Shown here piece by piece: positions 9,078 to 18,908 of a stretch of DNA of 64,000 nucleotides. Source of the DNA: an uncultured Gammaproteobacteria bacterium (lineage in GTDB: Bacteria; Pseudomonadota; Gammaproteobacteria; Eutrophobiales; Eutrophobiaceae); the NCBI GenBank assembly GCA_943788005.1, contig CALSOP010000001.1:62001-126000 (forward strand), read 5' to 3'. Both the position numbers and the translations under genes were made by a program. The notes beneath the pieces are model-generated. The model was not told where the DNA came from. It saw only the letters and a list, made by a program, of their open reading frames with translations, and searched no databases. Position 1 is the stretch's first letter; the number at the start of each line of letters is the position of its first letter.

Positions 9078-10895
9078 TTATCCTGCTTTTCTTGAAGCTG
9101 TCTTTCTTTCATGTTCTTTTAAATATCTTTTACGGATACGAATTGTTTTGGGTGTTACTTCAACCAGTTCGTCATCATCGATAAACTCCAATGCCTGTTC
9201 CAGCGTCATTCTGATAGGTGGCGTCAGGACAATATTCTCATCCGTGCCTGATGCACGAACATTGGTTAATTGTTTACCCTTTAACGGGTTTACAACTAGA
9301 TCGTTGTCTCGAGAATGAATACCCACGACCATGCCTTCATAAATATCTTCAGCATGACCAAGAAATAATTTTCCGCGTTCTTGCAAAGTAAATAAGGAAT
9401 ATCCCGCTGCCTTACCTTGGCCATTAGAGATTAAGACGCCGTTATTACGCTGGCCAATACTGACCGGGACATAAACACCATAATGGTCGAATACGTTATA
9501 AAGCAAACCGGTGCCAGACGTCAGTGTAAGAAATTCACTACGAAATCCAATCAATCCACGCGCAGGAATAATGTATTCCAGCCGTACTCTGCCCTTACCA
9601 TCAGGTGCAATATTTTTTAGATCGGCTCGGCGTTCACCAAGTTTTTCCATGACGGCACCTTGATGATCGGCTTCAATATCAACAGTCAGTTGTTCATACG
9701 GCTCTTCTTTATGATCACCTAGATCATGCACAATGACTTGTGGGCGACCTACGGCAAGTTCAAAACCTTCACGACGCATAGTTTCAATCAAGATAGATAG
9801 ATGTAATTCACCTCGTCCAGAAACACGATATTTATCAGCATCTTCTGTAGTTTCTACTCTCAAAGCAACGTTGTGTTTTAATTCCTGTTGTAGTCGATCC
9901 CATATATTACGACTGGTAACATATTTTCCTTCTTTACCTGCGAATGGTGAGGTATTGGGTTGGAAGGTCATGCTAATTGTAGGTTCATCTACCGTTAACG
10001 ATGGCAAGGCTTCAACATTATCTGGATCACAAATCGTCTCTGAAATGCTTAGCGGATCAAGCCCTGCTATGGCAACAATATCACCCGCTGAAGCCGAATC
10101 GACTTCAATACGATCAAGACCATGAAAACTATAGACTTGTGATATTTTTCCCTTGCGCGTTTTGCCATCAATATCAAGTAACGAAACTGGCATATTACCT
10201 TTTATAGTACCGCGTTTAATTCTGCCAACTCCGATAATACCGACATAACTATTGTAATCGAGAGTTGAGACCTGCATTTGCAATGGTCCCTCTTCATCTA
10301 CTTCGGGAGAAGAGACTTCATTAACAATAGTTTCAAATAATGGCGTCATATCGCCTTCACGAACATCTTCTTCAAGACCGGCATAACCACCAAGCGCAGA
10401 AGCATAGATGACAGGGAAATCCAATTGTTCATCAGAAGCGCCAAGTTTATCGAACAAATCAAAAGTTTGATCCAATACCCAGTGCGCACGCGCACCATCG
10501 CGATCAATTTTGTTAATAACGACGATGGGTTTAAAACCCATTGCAAAGGCCTTTTGAGTGACAAAGCGCGTTTGCGGCATCGGACCATCAACAGCATCAA
10601 CTAATAATAAGACCGAATCGACCATAGAAAGAACGCGTTCTACCTCACCACCAAAATCGGCGTGTCCAGGCGTATCGACAATATTGATACGGTAACCATT
10701 CCAATTTATGGCTGTATTCTTTGAGAGAATAGTAATACCACGTTCTTTTTCCAATTCATTAGAATCCATCACCCGTTCGGTTGGGGAGGATCGTTCATCA
10801 AATGTACCGGATTGCTGTAAAAGCTTATCGACCAGGGTAGTTTTACCGTGGTCTACATGGGCGATAATTGCGATATTACGGAGTTTTAGGGTCAC
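9078..10895 (-). CDS. typA: GTP-binding protein TypA/BipA
   Basis: 605-aa ribosome-associated translational GTPase involved in 50S assembly at low temperature and in stress. Seen: P-loop [14 protein letters not shown] (residues 12-25), [37 protein letters not shown]; domain II; the EF-G-like domains III/V with [19 protein letters not shown]; and the BipA-specific C-terminal domain GRGQ-equivalent [18 protein letters not shown]. Length is typical. It is intact although it sits between two IS copies. Confidence 0.96.
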   Translation of the reverse strand: MTLKLRNIAIIAHVDHGKTTLVDKLLQQSGTFDERSSPTERVMDSNELEKERGITILSKNTAINWNGYRINIVDTPGHADFGGEVERVLSMVDSVLLLVDAVDGPMPQTRFVTQKAFAMGFKPIVVINKIDRDGARAHWVLDQTFDLFDKLGASDEQLDFPVIYASALGGYAGLEEDVREGDMTPLFETIVNEVSSPEVDEEGPLQMQVSTLDYNSYVGIIGVGRIKRGTIKGNMPVSLLDIDGKTRKGKISQVYSFHGLDRIEVDSASAGDIVAIAGLDPLSISETICDPDNVEALPSLTVDEPTISMTFQPNTSPFAGKEGKYVTSRNIWDRLQQELKHNVALRVETTEDADKYRVSGRGELHLSILIETMRREGFELAVGRPQVIVHDLGDHKEEPYEQLTVDIEADHQGAVMEKLGERRADLKNIAPDGKGRVRLEYIIPARGLIGFRSEFLTLTSGTGLLYNVFDHYGVYVPVSIGQRNNGVLISNGQGKAAGYSLFTLQERGKLFLGHAEDIYEGMVVGIHSRDNDLVVNPLKGKQLTNVRASGTDENIVLTPPIRMTLEQALEFIDDDELVEVTPKTIRIRKRYLKEHERKTASRKAG

Positions 10896-11051
10896 TATTC
10901 AGGCTGCCTTCTTGCGAAAAGGCGGGCATTATACATAGAGATGCCTAAAAGTGGATGGATTTCTACTGATCTATGGCTTGTTTAAGCAAGTTCTTAAGAT
11001 ATACCTCCAATTCTGGCAGATATGACGGCAGATACGGTATTCTAGACAAAT

Positions 11052-11870
11052 ATGAATTCAGCAACATATAAAGCATTTTTCAGGAAAACCCCGGTAAAAC
11101 TACTACTGTTTCTTACCTACTTCATCAGCGTTAATCTACTTGCGGGTTATTGTGCGGTTCGGTTGAGATATCCATCATTATGGGGCGGCGGCAATGTCTT
11201 TTTAGAATACGGCACGCCCATTGGGATATGGGGATTGTCACATTGGCCCTCGCTTCTCTTAATCAGTATCCCTTTATTGCTGGTTCCGCATTGGAATACA
11301 AAGCAGATTAATCGTTTTAGAATAATCTGTGTCGGATTGATTCTGGTCTTGCTTTACGGTGTTATTGAGCAAATCCCGTTTGCACTTTTTCCAACGGTCG
11401 ACTTATTTATTGCATTATTATTCAGCCTCATTATTGCCCCACCTAACTATAAAGAAAACCCAGCATTAACAGTCACCATGGTCATGCTCCTGTCAATATC
11501 CAGCTTAAGCGGAATTTATTACCTTTATGCCAAGTGGCAACATCGAACACCAGTAATAAAAGAATCAGTATTAATGAATGGTCTTTTTAAATTAAAGACT
11601 ATTCATGTTGATAACGGCTATAGAAAAGAAATGTTATTTACGACTGAATTAACCCAATATATAGACACCGATAAAGTTTGTGACACAGCATCAAAAATGA
11701 GTGAGCTACTTTTTAATACTTACCCTTTTGATGAAAAATATAAAAAGTTGGTAGATATTATTTTTAACCCGCAACAAAATGATTCTTTGCCCTACACACT
11801 CGGACAAATGGAGCAATATGAAGAAGATGGTGAACTGCATATTGGTTGCTATTTAAAATATAAAAATTAG
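11052..11870 (+). CDS. Uncharacterised integral membrane protein
   Basis: 272 aa, not recognised. Seen: about four or five hydrophobic helices in the first 165 residues (LLLFLTYFISVNLLAGYCAV; LLLISIPLLLVP; IICVGLILVLLYGV; FIALLFSLIIAPP; MVMLLSISSLSGIYYLY), then a soluble C-terminal domain of about 100 residues rich in charge. No catalytic motif was seen. It reads towards the kinase fragment. Confidence 0.65.
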   Translation: MNSATYKAFFRKTPVKLLLFLTYFISVNLLAGYCAVRLRYPSLWGGGNVFLEYGTPIGIWGLSHWPSLLLISIPLLLVPHWNTKQINRFRIICVGLILVLLYGVIEQIPFALFPTVDLFIALLFSLIIAPPNYKENPALTVTMVMLLSISSLSGIYYLYAKWQHRTPVIKESVLMNGLFKLKTIHVDNGYRKEMLFTTELTQYIDTDKVCDTASKMSELLFNTYPFDEKYKKLVDIIFNPQQNDSLPYTLGQMEQYEEDGELHIGCYLKYKN

Positions 11871-11912
11871 CTTATTGCAATTTTAACCAGTTTAATTCAA
11901 AAGTTACTTAAA

Positions 11913-12068
11913 TTATTTTTTGATATATTTTTTAAGACAGGCACGTAAAGCTCTGGCAACTTCAGCCCCAGTCTGAAACCGATCATCAGGTGATTTCTGC
12001 AACATTTTATCCATCACTTTACTAATCTCTGGCACACGCTGTTTTAATTCATGACGCATTGAAGTGAT
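11913..12068 (-). pseudogene. Serine/threonine protein kinase, C-terminal fragment
   Basis: Reverse-strand frame abutting IS copy 2: MRHELKQRVPEISKVMDKML then QKSPDDRFQTGAEVARAL and a lysine-rich end. This matches the last helices of a Hanks-type kinase domain (the KxPxxRFQxxxE signature). About 52 codons remain. The catalytic part would lie across the IS but is not there. Too short for most gene callers. Confidence 0.75.
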
Positions 12069-12128
12069 TGTACGTCGTCAAAACCTTTTGGACAGGTAGC
12101 GGTTTGATTTAAGAGACACATTAGTTCA

Positions 12129-13127
12129 TCAATAGGTTATGTGCTTCACTTGTTGTTTATCGTAATGCATTTGTCGTCTCATCGCTAACGTGTTTTGTTT
12201 GATTAGCTCTCGTTGACTTAGTATTTCTTCGCCACGCCCATAAAAGACATCAGCCGGTGTCAGGTTATCAAGTGATTCATGATAACGCTCATGGTTGTAA
12301 TAACTCACAAAACGCTGCAACTGTTCCTCCAGTTCCCCGGGGAAATAATAGTGGTGAAGTAATATCTGATTCTTCATTGAACGATGCCAGCGCTCTATCT
12401 TGCCTTGTGTTTGTGGATGATAAGGTCGACCTCGAGTGTGCGTCATACCGTTTTCTTCAAGGTAATCGGCTAATTCACCGGAGATATAACACGGGCCATT
12501 GTCACTGAGTAAACGCGGTTTATGATTTACCTTTACTGTATCAAGTCCCGTAAAGCGTAAGGCGTCATCCAGCGTATCAGAGACATCACGGCTACTCATG
12601 CCCGTACATAAACGCCAGGCAATAATGTAACGTGAGTAATCATCTAATACCGTGGATAAGTAATACCAACCCCAACCGATAATCTTGAAATAGGTAAAAT
12701 CCGTTTGCCACATCTCATTCACGCGCGTAGTGGGCTGTTGAAACTTATCACTGGCCTCCATCAGGATATAGGCCGGACTGGTAATTAAGTCTTGTTCTTT
12801 CAGCAGCCTGTACACCGTGGATTCTGAGACGAAGTAAGCCTTGTTGTCAGTGTAATTTACGGCTAACTCTCGTGGAGACAAATCAGGCTTCTCTAAGGCT
12901 AACTCAATAACGGCTTCACAGTGGTCTTCGGTGATTTTATTCCATACCGCATGGGGAATCGGCTTCTTGTCTTCCAAGCCATCAACGCCATTCTCTTCAT
13001 AACGTTTGAGCCAGTTGTAAAAAGTGGACTTATGAATGTCCAGCCGAGTCAGCGTTTGTCGAACCGACAGATCTGAGTTCTGTACCAGTTGAATAATCTC
13101 GACTTTATCCGATGCTAAGTACCTCAT
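12129..13127 (-). CDS. IS3-family transposase OrfB, copy 2
   Basis: 332 aa, identical to the OrfB of copy 1: helix-turn-helix plus rve integrase core with D (QTDFTY), D (SDNGPC) and E (KIERWH). Its start overlaps the orfA stop by four bases. Confidence 0.93.
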   Translation of the reverse strand: MRYLASDKVEIIQLVQNSDLSVRQTLTRLDIHKSTFYNWLKRYEENGVDGLEDKKPIPHAVWNKITEDHCEAVIELALEKPDLSPRELAVNYTDNKAYFVSESTVYRLLKEQDLITSPAYILMEASDKFQQPTTRVNEMWQTDFTYFKIIGWGWYYLSTVLDDYSRYIIAWRLCTGMSSRDVSDTLDDALRFTGLDTVKVNHKPRLLSDNGPCYISGELADYLEENGMTHTRGRPYHPQTQGKIERWHRSMKNQILLHHYYFPGELEEQLQRFVSYYNHERYHESLDNLTPADVFYGRGEEILSQRELIKQNTLAMRRQMHYDKQQVKHITY

Positions 13128-13486
13128 ATATCGTCCTCCCCATCCCCGAGCACGCTTTTTTTAAGCAGCCGATTCTCCATGACTACTTCGCCTAAGGTTT
13201 CTTTCAGCGCAGATGTTTCAGCACGCAGTTCTTTGACTTCATCTGAGGTCGCTTCACGTACGATATCGCCTGATAAACGTTTCTTACCTGCCTCCAGAAA
13301 GTCTTTCGACCAACGGTAGTAAACATTTGGGTTTAGTCCTTCCTTGCGACATAGCTCAGCGATGCTTTCTTCGCCACGTAAGCCTTCAAGTACGATACGA
13401 ATTTTTTCTTCTGCTGAATATTTTTTACGGGTGCGTCGACGAATATCGCGCACAGTATGTTCTACACTTCTTTTACTTGTCATCAT
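13124..13486 (-). CDS. IS3-family transposase OrfA, copy 2
   Basis: 120 aa, identical to OrfA of copy 1: N-terminal helix-turn-helix and C-terminal coiled coil. Confidence 0.93.
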   Translation of the reverse strand: MMTSKRSVEHTVRDIRRRTRKKYSAEEKIRIVLEGLRGEESIAELCRKEGLNPNVYYRWSKDFLEAGKKRLSGDIVREATSDEVKELRAETSALKETLGEVVMENRLLKKSVLGDGEDDI

Positions 13487-13569
13487 CGTTTCCTCTTGGG
13501 TTAACGATGAACTAAAACTATCTCTTAGACAATCAGGCTAGTTGGTCCACATGGTGCTGACGGGGTACA

Positions 13570-14186
13570 GGGTCAGCATATCCAGTTGGATAAAGCGGCT
13601 GATTAGTAGACGGGTCATATTTATCAATAGCACCAACGGTATGCAATAACTCATGCGCAATGATCACATGATTTTCTTTTTTCATTTTCTTATTAGCAAA
13701 CGCATTAACGACACCGATTAAACCTTTTTGTAATCCTAGTGAATGTGCAACAGTTGGTGTCTTGGCGGGGTCAAAATAAAGCACAAATATTTGCACGTCT
13801 TCAGGATAGGGGTAATTATCATTCTGCCATGCCCAATAGCGTAGTTTTAAGCTCCAAAATATAATAGATAGGGGCGAAGCATTACGCGGTGGCATGGGTG
13901 GTTTGGACTTTAATTCTCCTGCAAATGATACATCGACTGGTTTTTTTAAGTTCAACTTATAGGTCTTGCCCTCTTTCTCAAAAAATTCCTCTATATCATT
14001 GAAGTCACTTTTTTGTATTTCATCAATATACTTTTGACTTACATCACTACCATCCCCATTGATAGCATAGACAGTAACATTGAGTGATTTGTCCCAATCA
14101 GTGCTTCTTGCTTTTGCTAACCAGCCAGCTACAGCAACCATCAACAAGATATACAAGAGTATCAAGACCCTGATTTTTTTGAACAT
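13570..14186 (-). pseudogene. Membrane-anchored zinc metallopeptidase-like protein, 3' end removed by IS copy 2
   Basis: N-terminal membrane anchor (VLILLYILLMVAVAGWLA), then a periplasmic domain ending in HELLHTVGAIDKYD, an HExxHxxGxxD-type zinc site as in M10-like peptidases. Coding breaks at GYADP where the IS begins; the open frame continues to 13533 with IS-derived residues. About 205 native residues remain, and the zinc site is present, so an active truncated product cannot be excluded. The family is not named with certainty. Confidence 0.75.
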
Positions 14187-14209
14187 GCTGCCTACTTCCT
14201 TATATATGA

Positions 14210-15703
14210 TTATTTCAAATAATCATTCATCAACAAATTAACGCTATAGCGCACACCAAAACCAATTGTGTCTGTTGGTATGTGAGCCAAACCGCCTTTT
14301 TTGCTACTGCTTGATAAATCCATGTGTATCCAGGGCGTATCGTTTTTAACAAAACGTTGCAAGAATCGCGATGCAAGAATATGGTCAACGCCACTTTCCT
14401 GTGAACATTGTTTTACATCGGCAATATCACTCTTGATCATCTCATCAAAGTCTTCATCCAATGGAAATGGCCAAACTCGCTCCCCTGAATCTTCTCCGGC
14501 TTTGATCAAACCGGCATGCCATTCTTTTTTATTAGTAAACACACCACTATAAGACGTTCCAATCGAATACATGCATGCACCTGTCAAGGTTGCATAATCC
14601 AGGATCAAAGATGGCTTCTCTTTGGATGCTAAAGCCAATGTATCGGATAGCACCATGCGACCTTCAGCATCGGTATGAATAATTTCAATCGTTGTACCAT
14701 CTGAAGCAGTGATAACATCATTTGGTTTATAGGCTTTAGGTCCAATATGGTTCATTGCTAATGCCATCCAGCATTCAACCGGCCTATTAAAATTCATTTT
14801 CGTTAAAGCTAACAAAGTACCCAAAGCAACCGCACTGCCCTGCATATCTTCATGCATGCCATACATATAATTAGCCGGCTTTAAGTTCACACCTCCAGTG
14901 TCATAACAGATGCCTTTGCCGACAAGAAACACCTTCTTTCCTTTTGCTGGTTTTGTTGGTGTATAGCGCAATCGGACAATACCGGAATCAGCTTTTGGAC
15001 TACCTTGTGAAACCGCAAGAAATGCTCCTGCCTTTTTCTTTTTTAATATCGATTCATCATAAAATTCGAGTTTCCATTTATTCTCGCGCGCTAATTCTTT
15101 TACTTTTTTCAGGTACTCTGTTGGCGTTAATTTATTCGGGGGCAGGATGCTAAGACTACGCGTCAAAGCATTTCCGTCCGCGACCGCAAAGCTTTGTTTA
15201 AATCCATGAGTCGCTCGCACACCAAACAATGATAATTTTGATAAGCGTGATACTGTTTTCTTTTCACTCTTAAATTTTGGCATCTCAGCTGCCGCTGCCA
15301 ATGCGGCAGAAATTAACGCCTCAGCAATGCGCTCTGACTCTATTTTATTAAATCCGTAAACAAACAAACCTAATTGAGCCGGGTTAATAGATGAATGAGC
15401 CGCCACCAGTTTTCTTGCTAGCGTTAATAATTCAAAACTACTGATGCTGGCTTCAATTGCTGCATAACTGACATGACTTGAATTCTTGTTGGGAAGATCA
15501 ATGATGACTGGGCTGGTATCGGCTTTCTTTAAATCGAGCTCTAGTCGGCGCTTTAATAATCTTTCCTGATATGGAAAACGTGATGGCTTAACTGCTTTTT
15601 CCATGGGGTGGGCAAAGACCATCAGCCAGTTGCTAATTGCATCTATGTTTGCTTGTGTTGGCCGACTTTCTTTTTGTTGTAGTGTAATGCACATTTTATT
15701 CAC
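14210..15703 (-). CDS. M17-family leucyl aminopeptidase
   Basis: 497-aa dinuclear-metal cytosolic aminopeptidase of the PepA/PepB class. Seen in the C-terminal catalytic domain: GKGICYDTGGVNLKP (metal-binding lysine and aspartate), MHEDMQGSA, and the signature IIHTDAEGRMVLSDTLA. The N-terminal 180 residues form the family's divergent domain. It starts with GTG, supported by AAGGA six bases upstream. The signature is less canonical than PepA (HTDAEGR for NTDAEGR), as in PepB and other M17 paralogues. It is followed by the truncated metallopeptidase 23 bases downstream, probably in one transcript. Confidence 0.88.
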   Translation of the reverse strand: MNKMCITLQQKESRPTQANIDAISNWLMVFAHPMEKAVKPSRFPYQERLLKRRLELDLKKADTSPVIIDLPNKNSSHVSYAAIEASISSFELLTLARKLVAAHSSINPAQLGLFVYGFNKIESERIAEALISAALAAAAEMPKFKSEKKTVSRLSKLSLFGVRATHGFKQSFAVADGNALTRSLSILPPNKLTPTEYLKKVKELARENKWKLEFYDESILKKKKAGAFLAVSQGSPKADSGIVRLRYTPTKPAKGKKVFLVGKGICYDTGGVNLKPANYMYGMHEDMQGSAVALGTLLALTKMNFNRPVECWMALAMNHIGPKAYKPNDVITASDGTTIEIIHTDAEGRMVLSDTLALASKEKPSLILDYATLTGACMYSIGTSYSGVFTNKKEWHAGLIKAGEDSGERVWPFPLDEDFDEMIKSDIADVKQCSQESGVDHILASRFLQRFVKNDTPWIHMDLSSSSKKGGLAHIPTDTIGFGVRYSVNLLMNDYLK

Positions 15704-15958
15704 GGTTCCTTACGCTTAATAACTTTGTGCGTAATGATAAAGAACTTTGGTCACTGACACGAGGAAAACACTTTTAATAACTTTTGTAAGTAAACGATTT
15801 CTAGATCAGTGCAAAATGATCGCTAAATTGCCACTGCATATAAATAGCCATGAGCCAACACTTTGGTATCCAAAATGCATAGTTATTAACCAGTTAATTA
15901 GGAATGAGGGATTAAAACGTAATGCTGACAATCAAGAAACTCTCTTACAAACTCCAGT

Positions 15959-15970
15959 ATTGTCGACAAT
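15959..15970. promoter_or_regulatory. GntR/FadR-type operator palindrome, upstream copy (aceE)
   Basis: Perfect ATTGTCGACAAT, identical to the two sites before the adc-like gene, ending five bases before a candidate -35 element. Confidence 0.7.
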
Positions 15971-15975
15971 TTATA

Positions 15976-16004
15976 TTGATATAACTATATCAAGCTGATA
16001 ATTT
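15976..16004 (+). promoter_or_regulatory. Candidate sigma70 promoter of the aceE operon
   Basis: TTGATA (15976-15981), 17-base spacer, TAATTT (15999-16004). It is flanked on both sides by the TTGTC(G/A)ACAA palindromes. The transcript would have a leader of about 190 bases. The rest of 15704-16204 shows no gene. Confidence 0.5.
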
Positions 16005-16020
16005 GTTAATTTTATAAGGT

Positions 16021-16032
16021 ATTGTCAACAAT
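16021..16032. promoter_or_regulatory. GntR/FadR-type operator palindrome, downstream copy (aceE)
   Basis: ATTGTCAACAAT, one base different from the upstream copy, start-to-start 62 bases from it. It lies about ten bases after the predicted transcription start. Confidence 0.6.
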
Positions 16033-16204
16033 GTTGATATCAATTTTAGTATATGATTCTATGGAATTAGATAAGTCGTGATTTTAATAATGCACACATA
16101 GAAATTATCTAAACCAAATATATAGAATTTTAGTTACACAGTTGTGCCACTAATTTGTCGGTGAGTAGGCTATTATAAAAAGTATAAAAGGGACACATTG
16201 CAAT

Positions 16205-18868
16205 ATGTCTGATCAAGAACATGATATCGATCCTCATGAAACGACTGAATGGCTTGAAGCATTAGAAGCTGTTCTAAAAATAGAAGGCGCCGAACGCGCT
16301 CATTATCTTCTGGAAAAATTAATCAATAAGGCAAGAAGAGAAGGGGCTGACATTCCGTTCAGCGCCAATACTGATTACGTCAATACTCTCCCAGTCTTTA
16401 AACAAGCTAAGTATCCCGGTAATACGACTATTGAGCATAAAATCAGATCTTATGTGCGCTGGAATGCGATGGTCATGGTACTCAGAGCAAACAAAGATAC
16501 CAATGTCGGTGGTCACATCGCCAGCTATGCGTCAGCAGCAACCCTCTATGATGTCGGCTACAACCATTTCTGGCACGCTCCTTCAGATGAGCATGATGGT
16601 GATCTAATCTACGTTCAAGGACATTCATCACCCGGTGTCTATGCCCGTGCCTTTATGTTGGGGCGTCTGTCACAAGACCAAATGGATAATTTTCGACAAG
16701 AAGTTGGTGGAGGTGGTCTTCCCTCCTATCCTCACCCTTGGTTGATGCCAGATTTTTGGCAATTTCCAACTGTCTCAATGGGTCTTGGTCCAATCATGGC
16801 CATCTACCAAGCGCGTTTCATGAAATATTTGCAAGACCGTGATATCCGTAATACTGAAGGACGTAAAGTTTGGTTATTTATGGGTGACGGCGAATCCGAT
16901 GAACCAGAATCGCTCGGTGCAATCGGTATGGCAGGACGCGAAAAACTCGATAACCTGGTATTCGTCATTAATTGTAATTTACAACGTCTGGACGGACCTG
17001 TTCGAGGTAATGGAAAAATAATTCAGGAACTCGAATCCAACTTTCGTGGCGCGGGTTGGAATGTGATTAAAGTCATCTGGGGAACACGCTGGGATGCCTT
17101 ATTACAAAAAGACCATAATGGTGCGTTAAAAAAACGTATGGCCGAGTGTGTCGATGGTGATTACCAAACATATAAGGCGAAAGACGGTGCTTATGTGCGT
17201 GAACATTTCTTTAATACGCCAGAGTTAAAAGAGATGGTCGCTGATTGGTCTGATAAGGATATTTGGAATTTGAATCGAGGCGGTCATGACCCCGCCAAGA
17301 TTTTTGCGGCGTTTCATGCTGCTGTAAACCATAAAGGCCAACCAACCGTGATACTACCTAAGACGGTCAAAGGCTACGGCATGGGGACCTCCGGTGAAGC
17401 ACAAAATATTACCCATCAGCAAAAGAAGATGAGTCTGGATTCACTCAAAATATTTAGAGATCGTTTTGATCTCCCTATCGCTGATGAGGAAATAGAGAAG
17501 CTACCTTACCTTGTCTTTGAAGAAGGCTCTAAAGAACTCGAATACATGCAGCAACGTCGTGAAGACCTCGGTGGTTATTTACCTGCAAGGCGACAGAAAT
17601 CAGCCTCCTTAGAGATACCTGATCTCAAAACTTTCGACACCTTACTAAAGGCAACTACGGAAGGTCGAGAAATATCAACGACGATGGCCTTTGTCAGAAT
17701 ATTGAACATACTGGTAAAGGATAAGAATATTGGCAAACGTGTTGTACCGATCGTACCTGATGAATCACGTACATTTGGTATGGAAGGTATGTTTCGTCAG
17801 TTAGGTATCTGGAATCAATTTGGACAACTCTATACACCGCAAGATTCTGATCAACTCATGTTTTACAAAGAAGATAAACATGGCCAGGTTTTGCAAGAAG
17901 GCATTAACGAAGCCGGCGGCATGAGTGACTGGATTGCTGCGGGGACATCTTATTCGACGAATAACGAACCGATGATTCCTTTCTATATCCTCTACTCCAT
18001 GTTTGGCTTCCAACGCATAGGTGACTTAGCCTGGGCAGCGGCTGATCAACGTACCCGAGGTTTTCTATTAGGTGGCACAGCAGGTCGTACAACACTGAAT
18101 GGTGAAGGACTGCAACACGAAGATGGGCATAGCCAACTCTGGTCCTCAGTAGTGCCGAACTGTATTTCTTATGATCCTAGTTTTTCATTTGAACTGGCCG
18201 TCATTATTCAAGATGGCTTACGCAGAATGTATGTCGAACAAGAAGATATTTATTATTACATTACCGTAATGAATGAAAATTACGCGCACCCGGAAATGCC
18301 AAAAGGTGCCGAGAAAGATATTATTAAAGGCATGTATTCTTTTAGTAAGGGAACCAAGAATAAGAAACCACGGGTGCAACTATTAGGTTCAGGCACGATC
18401 TTTAATGAAGTCATTGCCGCTGCCAAGATGCTTAAAGATGACTGGGGCGTTGAGTCTGACATATGGGGTTGCCCAAGTTTTACAGAACTTGCTCGAGATG
18501 GACAAACATGTGAACGTTGGAATCGGTTAAATCCTGATTCAAAGAAAAAAGTTTCTCATATTGAAAAGTGTTTAGCCAAGGGTAAGGGCCCATTGATTGC
18601 CGCCACAGATTACGTTCGCCTCTTTGCTGAACAGATTAGACCTTACCTCCCTACACAAACAGACTATACAGTTTTAGGTACAGATGGATTTGGGCGTTCT
18701 GATACACGCGAACAACTACGCAAACATTTTGAAGTGAATCGATATCATGTTGTTGTCGCTGCTCTCAATGGTCTTTGCTATGCGGGTTCGATAGAGAGTA
18801 GTAAAGTCTTAGAAGCCATAAAACAATATGGCATTGATAGCGAAAGTCCTGCGCCATGGACAATTTAA
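16205..18868 (+). CDS. aceE: Pyruvate dehydrogenase E1 component (homodimeric type)
   Basis: 887 aa, thiamine-diphosphate enzyme that decarboxylates pyruvate and acetylates the E2 lipoyl group. Seen: GHSSPGVYARAFMLGRL near 137-153, the ThDP-binding motif MGDGESDEPESLGAIGMAG ending in VFVINCN, the NLQRLDGPVRGNGKIIQELE region, and C-terminal EGLQHEDGHSQ. Length matches E. coli AceE. First gene of aceE-aceF-lpdA, with 40- and 23-base gaps. No pdhR-like gene is adjacent, unlike E. coli; the paired palindromes upstream suggest an unlinked GntR-type regulator. Confidence 0.97.
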   Translation: MSDQEHDIDPHETTEWLEALEAVLKIEGAERAHYLLEKLINKARREGADIPFSANTDYVNTLPVFKQAKYPGNTTIEHKIRSYVRWNAMVMVLRANKDTNVGGHIASYASAATLYDVGYNHFWHAPSDEHDGDLIYVQGHSSPGVYARAFMLGRLSQDQMDNFRQEVGGGGLPSYPHPWLMPDFWQFPTVSMGLGPIMAIYQARFMKYLQDRDIRNTEGRKVWLFMGDGESDEPESLGAIGMAGREKLDNLVFVINCNLQRLDGPVRGNGKIIQELESNFRGAGWNVIKVIWGTRWDALLQKDHNGALKKRMAECVDGDYQTYKAKDGAYVREHFFNTPELKEMVADWSDKDIWNLNRGGHDPAKIFAAFHAAVNHKGQPTVILPKTVKGYGMGTSGEAQNITHQQKKMSLDSLKIFRDRFDLPIADEEIEKLPYLVFEEGSKELEYMQQRREDLGGYLPARRQKSASLEIPDLKTFDTLLKATTEGREISTTMAFVRILNILVKDKNIGKRVVPIVPDESRTFGMEGMFRQLGIWNQFGQLYTPQDSDQLMFYKEDKHGQVLQEGINEAGGMSDWIAAGTSYSTNNEPMIPFYILYSMFGFQRIGDLAWAAADQRTRGFLLGGTAGRTTLNGEGLQHEDGHSQLWSSVVPNCISYDPSFSFELAVIIQDGLRRMYVEQEDIYYYITVMNENYAHPEMPKGAEKDIIKGMYSFSKGTKNKKPRVQLLGSGTIFNEVIAAAKMLKDDWGVESDIWGCPSFTELARDGQTCERWNRLNPDSKKKVSHIEKCLAKGKGPLIAATDYVRLFAEQIRPYLPTQTDYTVLGTDGFGRSDTREQLRKHFEVNRYHVVVAALNGLCYAGSIESSKVLEAIKQYGIDSESPAPWTI

Positions 18869-18908
18869 TTAATCTTACATCAAAACGCATACGACAGGAT
18901 TTTATTGA

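Larger units (their letters stand above)
12069..13569 (-). mobile_element. IS3-family insertion sequence, copy 2 (1501 bp)
   Basis: Same 1501-bp element and orientation as copy 1, with the same ends and identical orfA/orfB products. Flanks are GAT on the left (kinase fragment) and GGG on the right (metallopeptidase fragment), so again there is no target duplication. With copy 1 it brackets a 3.4-kb segment carrying typA. Confidence 0.92.

Noticed and set aside
7162..13572. GGG on the left of IS copy 1 and GGG on the right of copy 2 as one target duplication
   Set aside because: A three-base match is expected once in 64 by chance, and joining the two flanks does not restore either broken gene.
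15747..15998. 83-aa open frame upstream of aceE
   Set aside because: No ribosome site, no recognisable domain, and it runs through the operator and promoter region.
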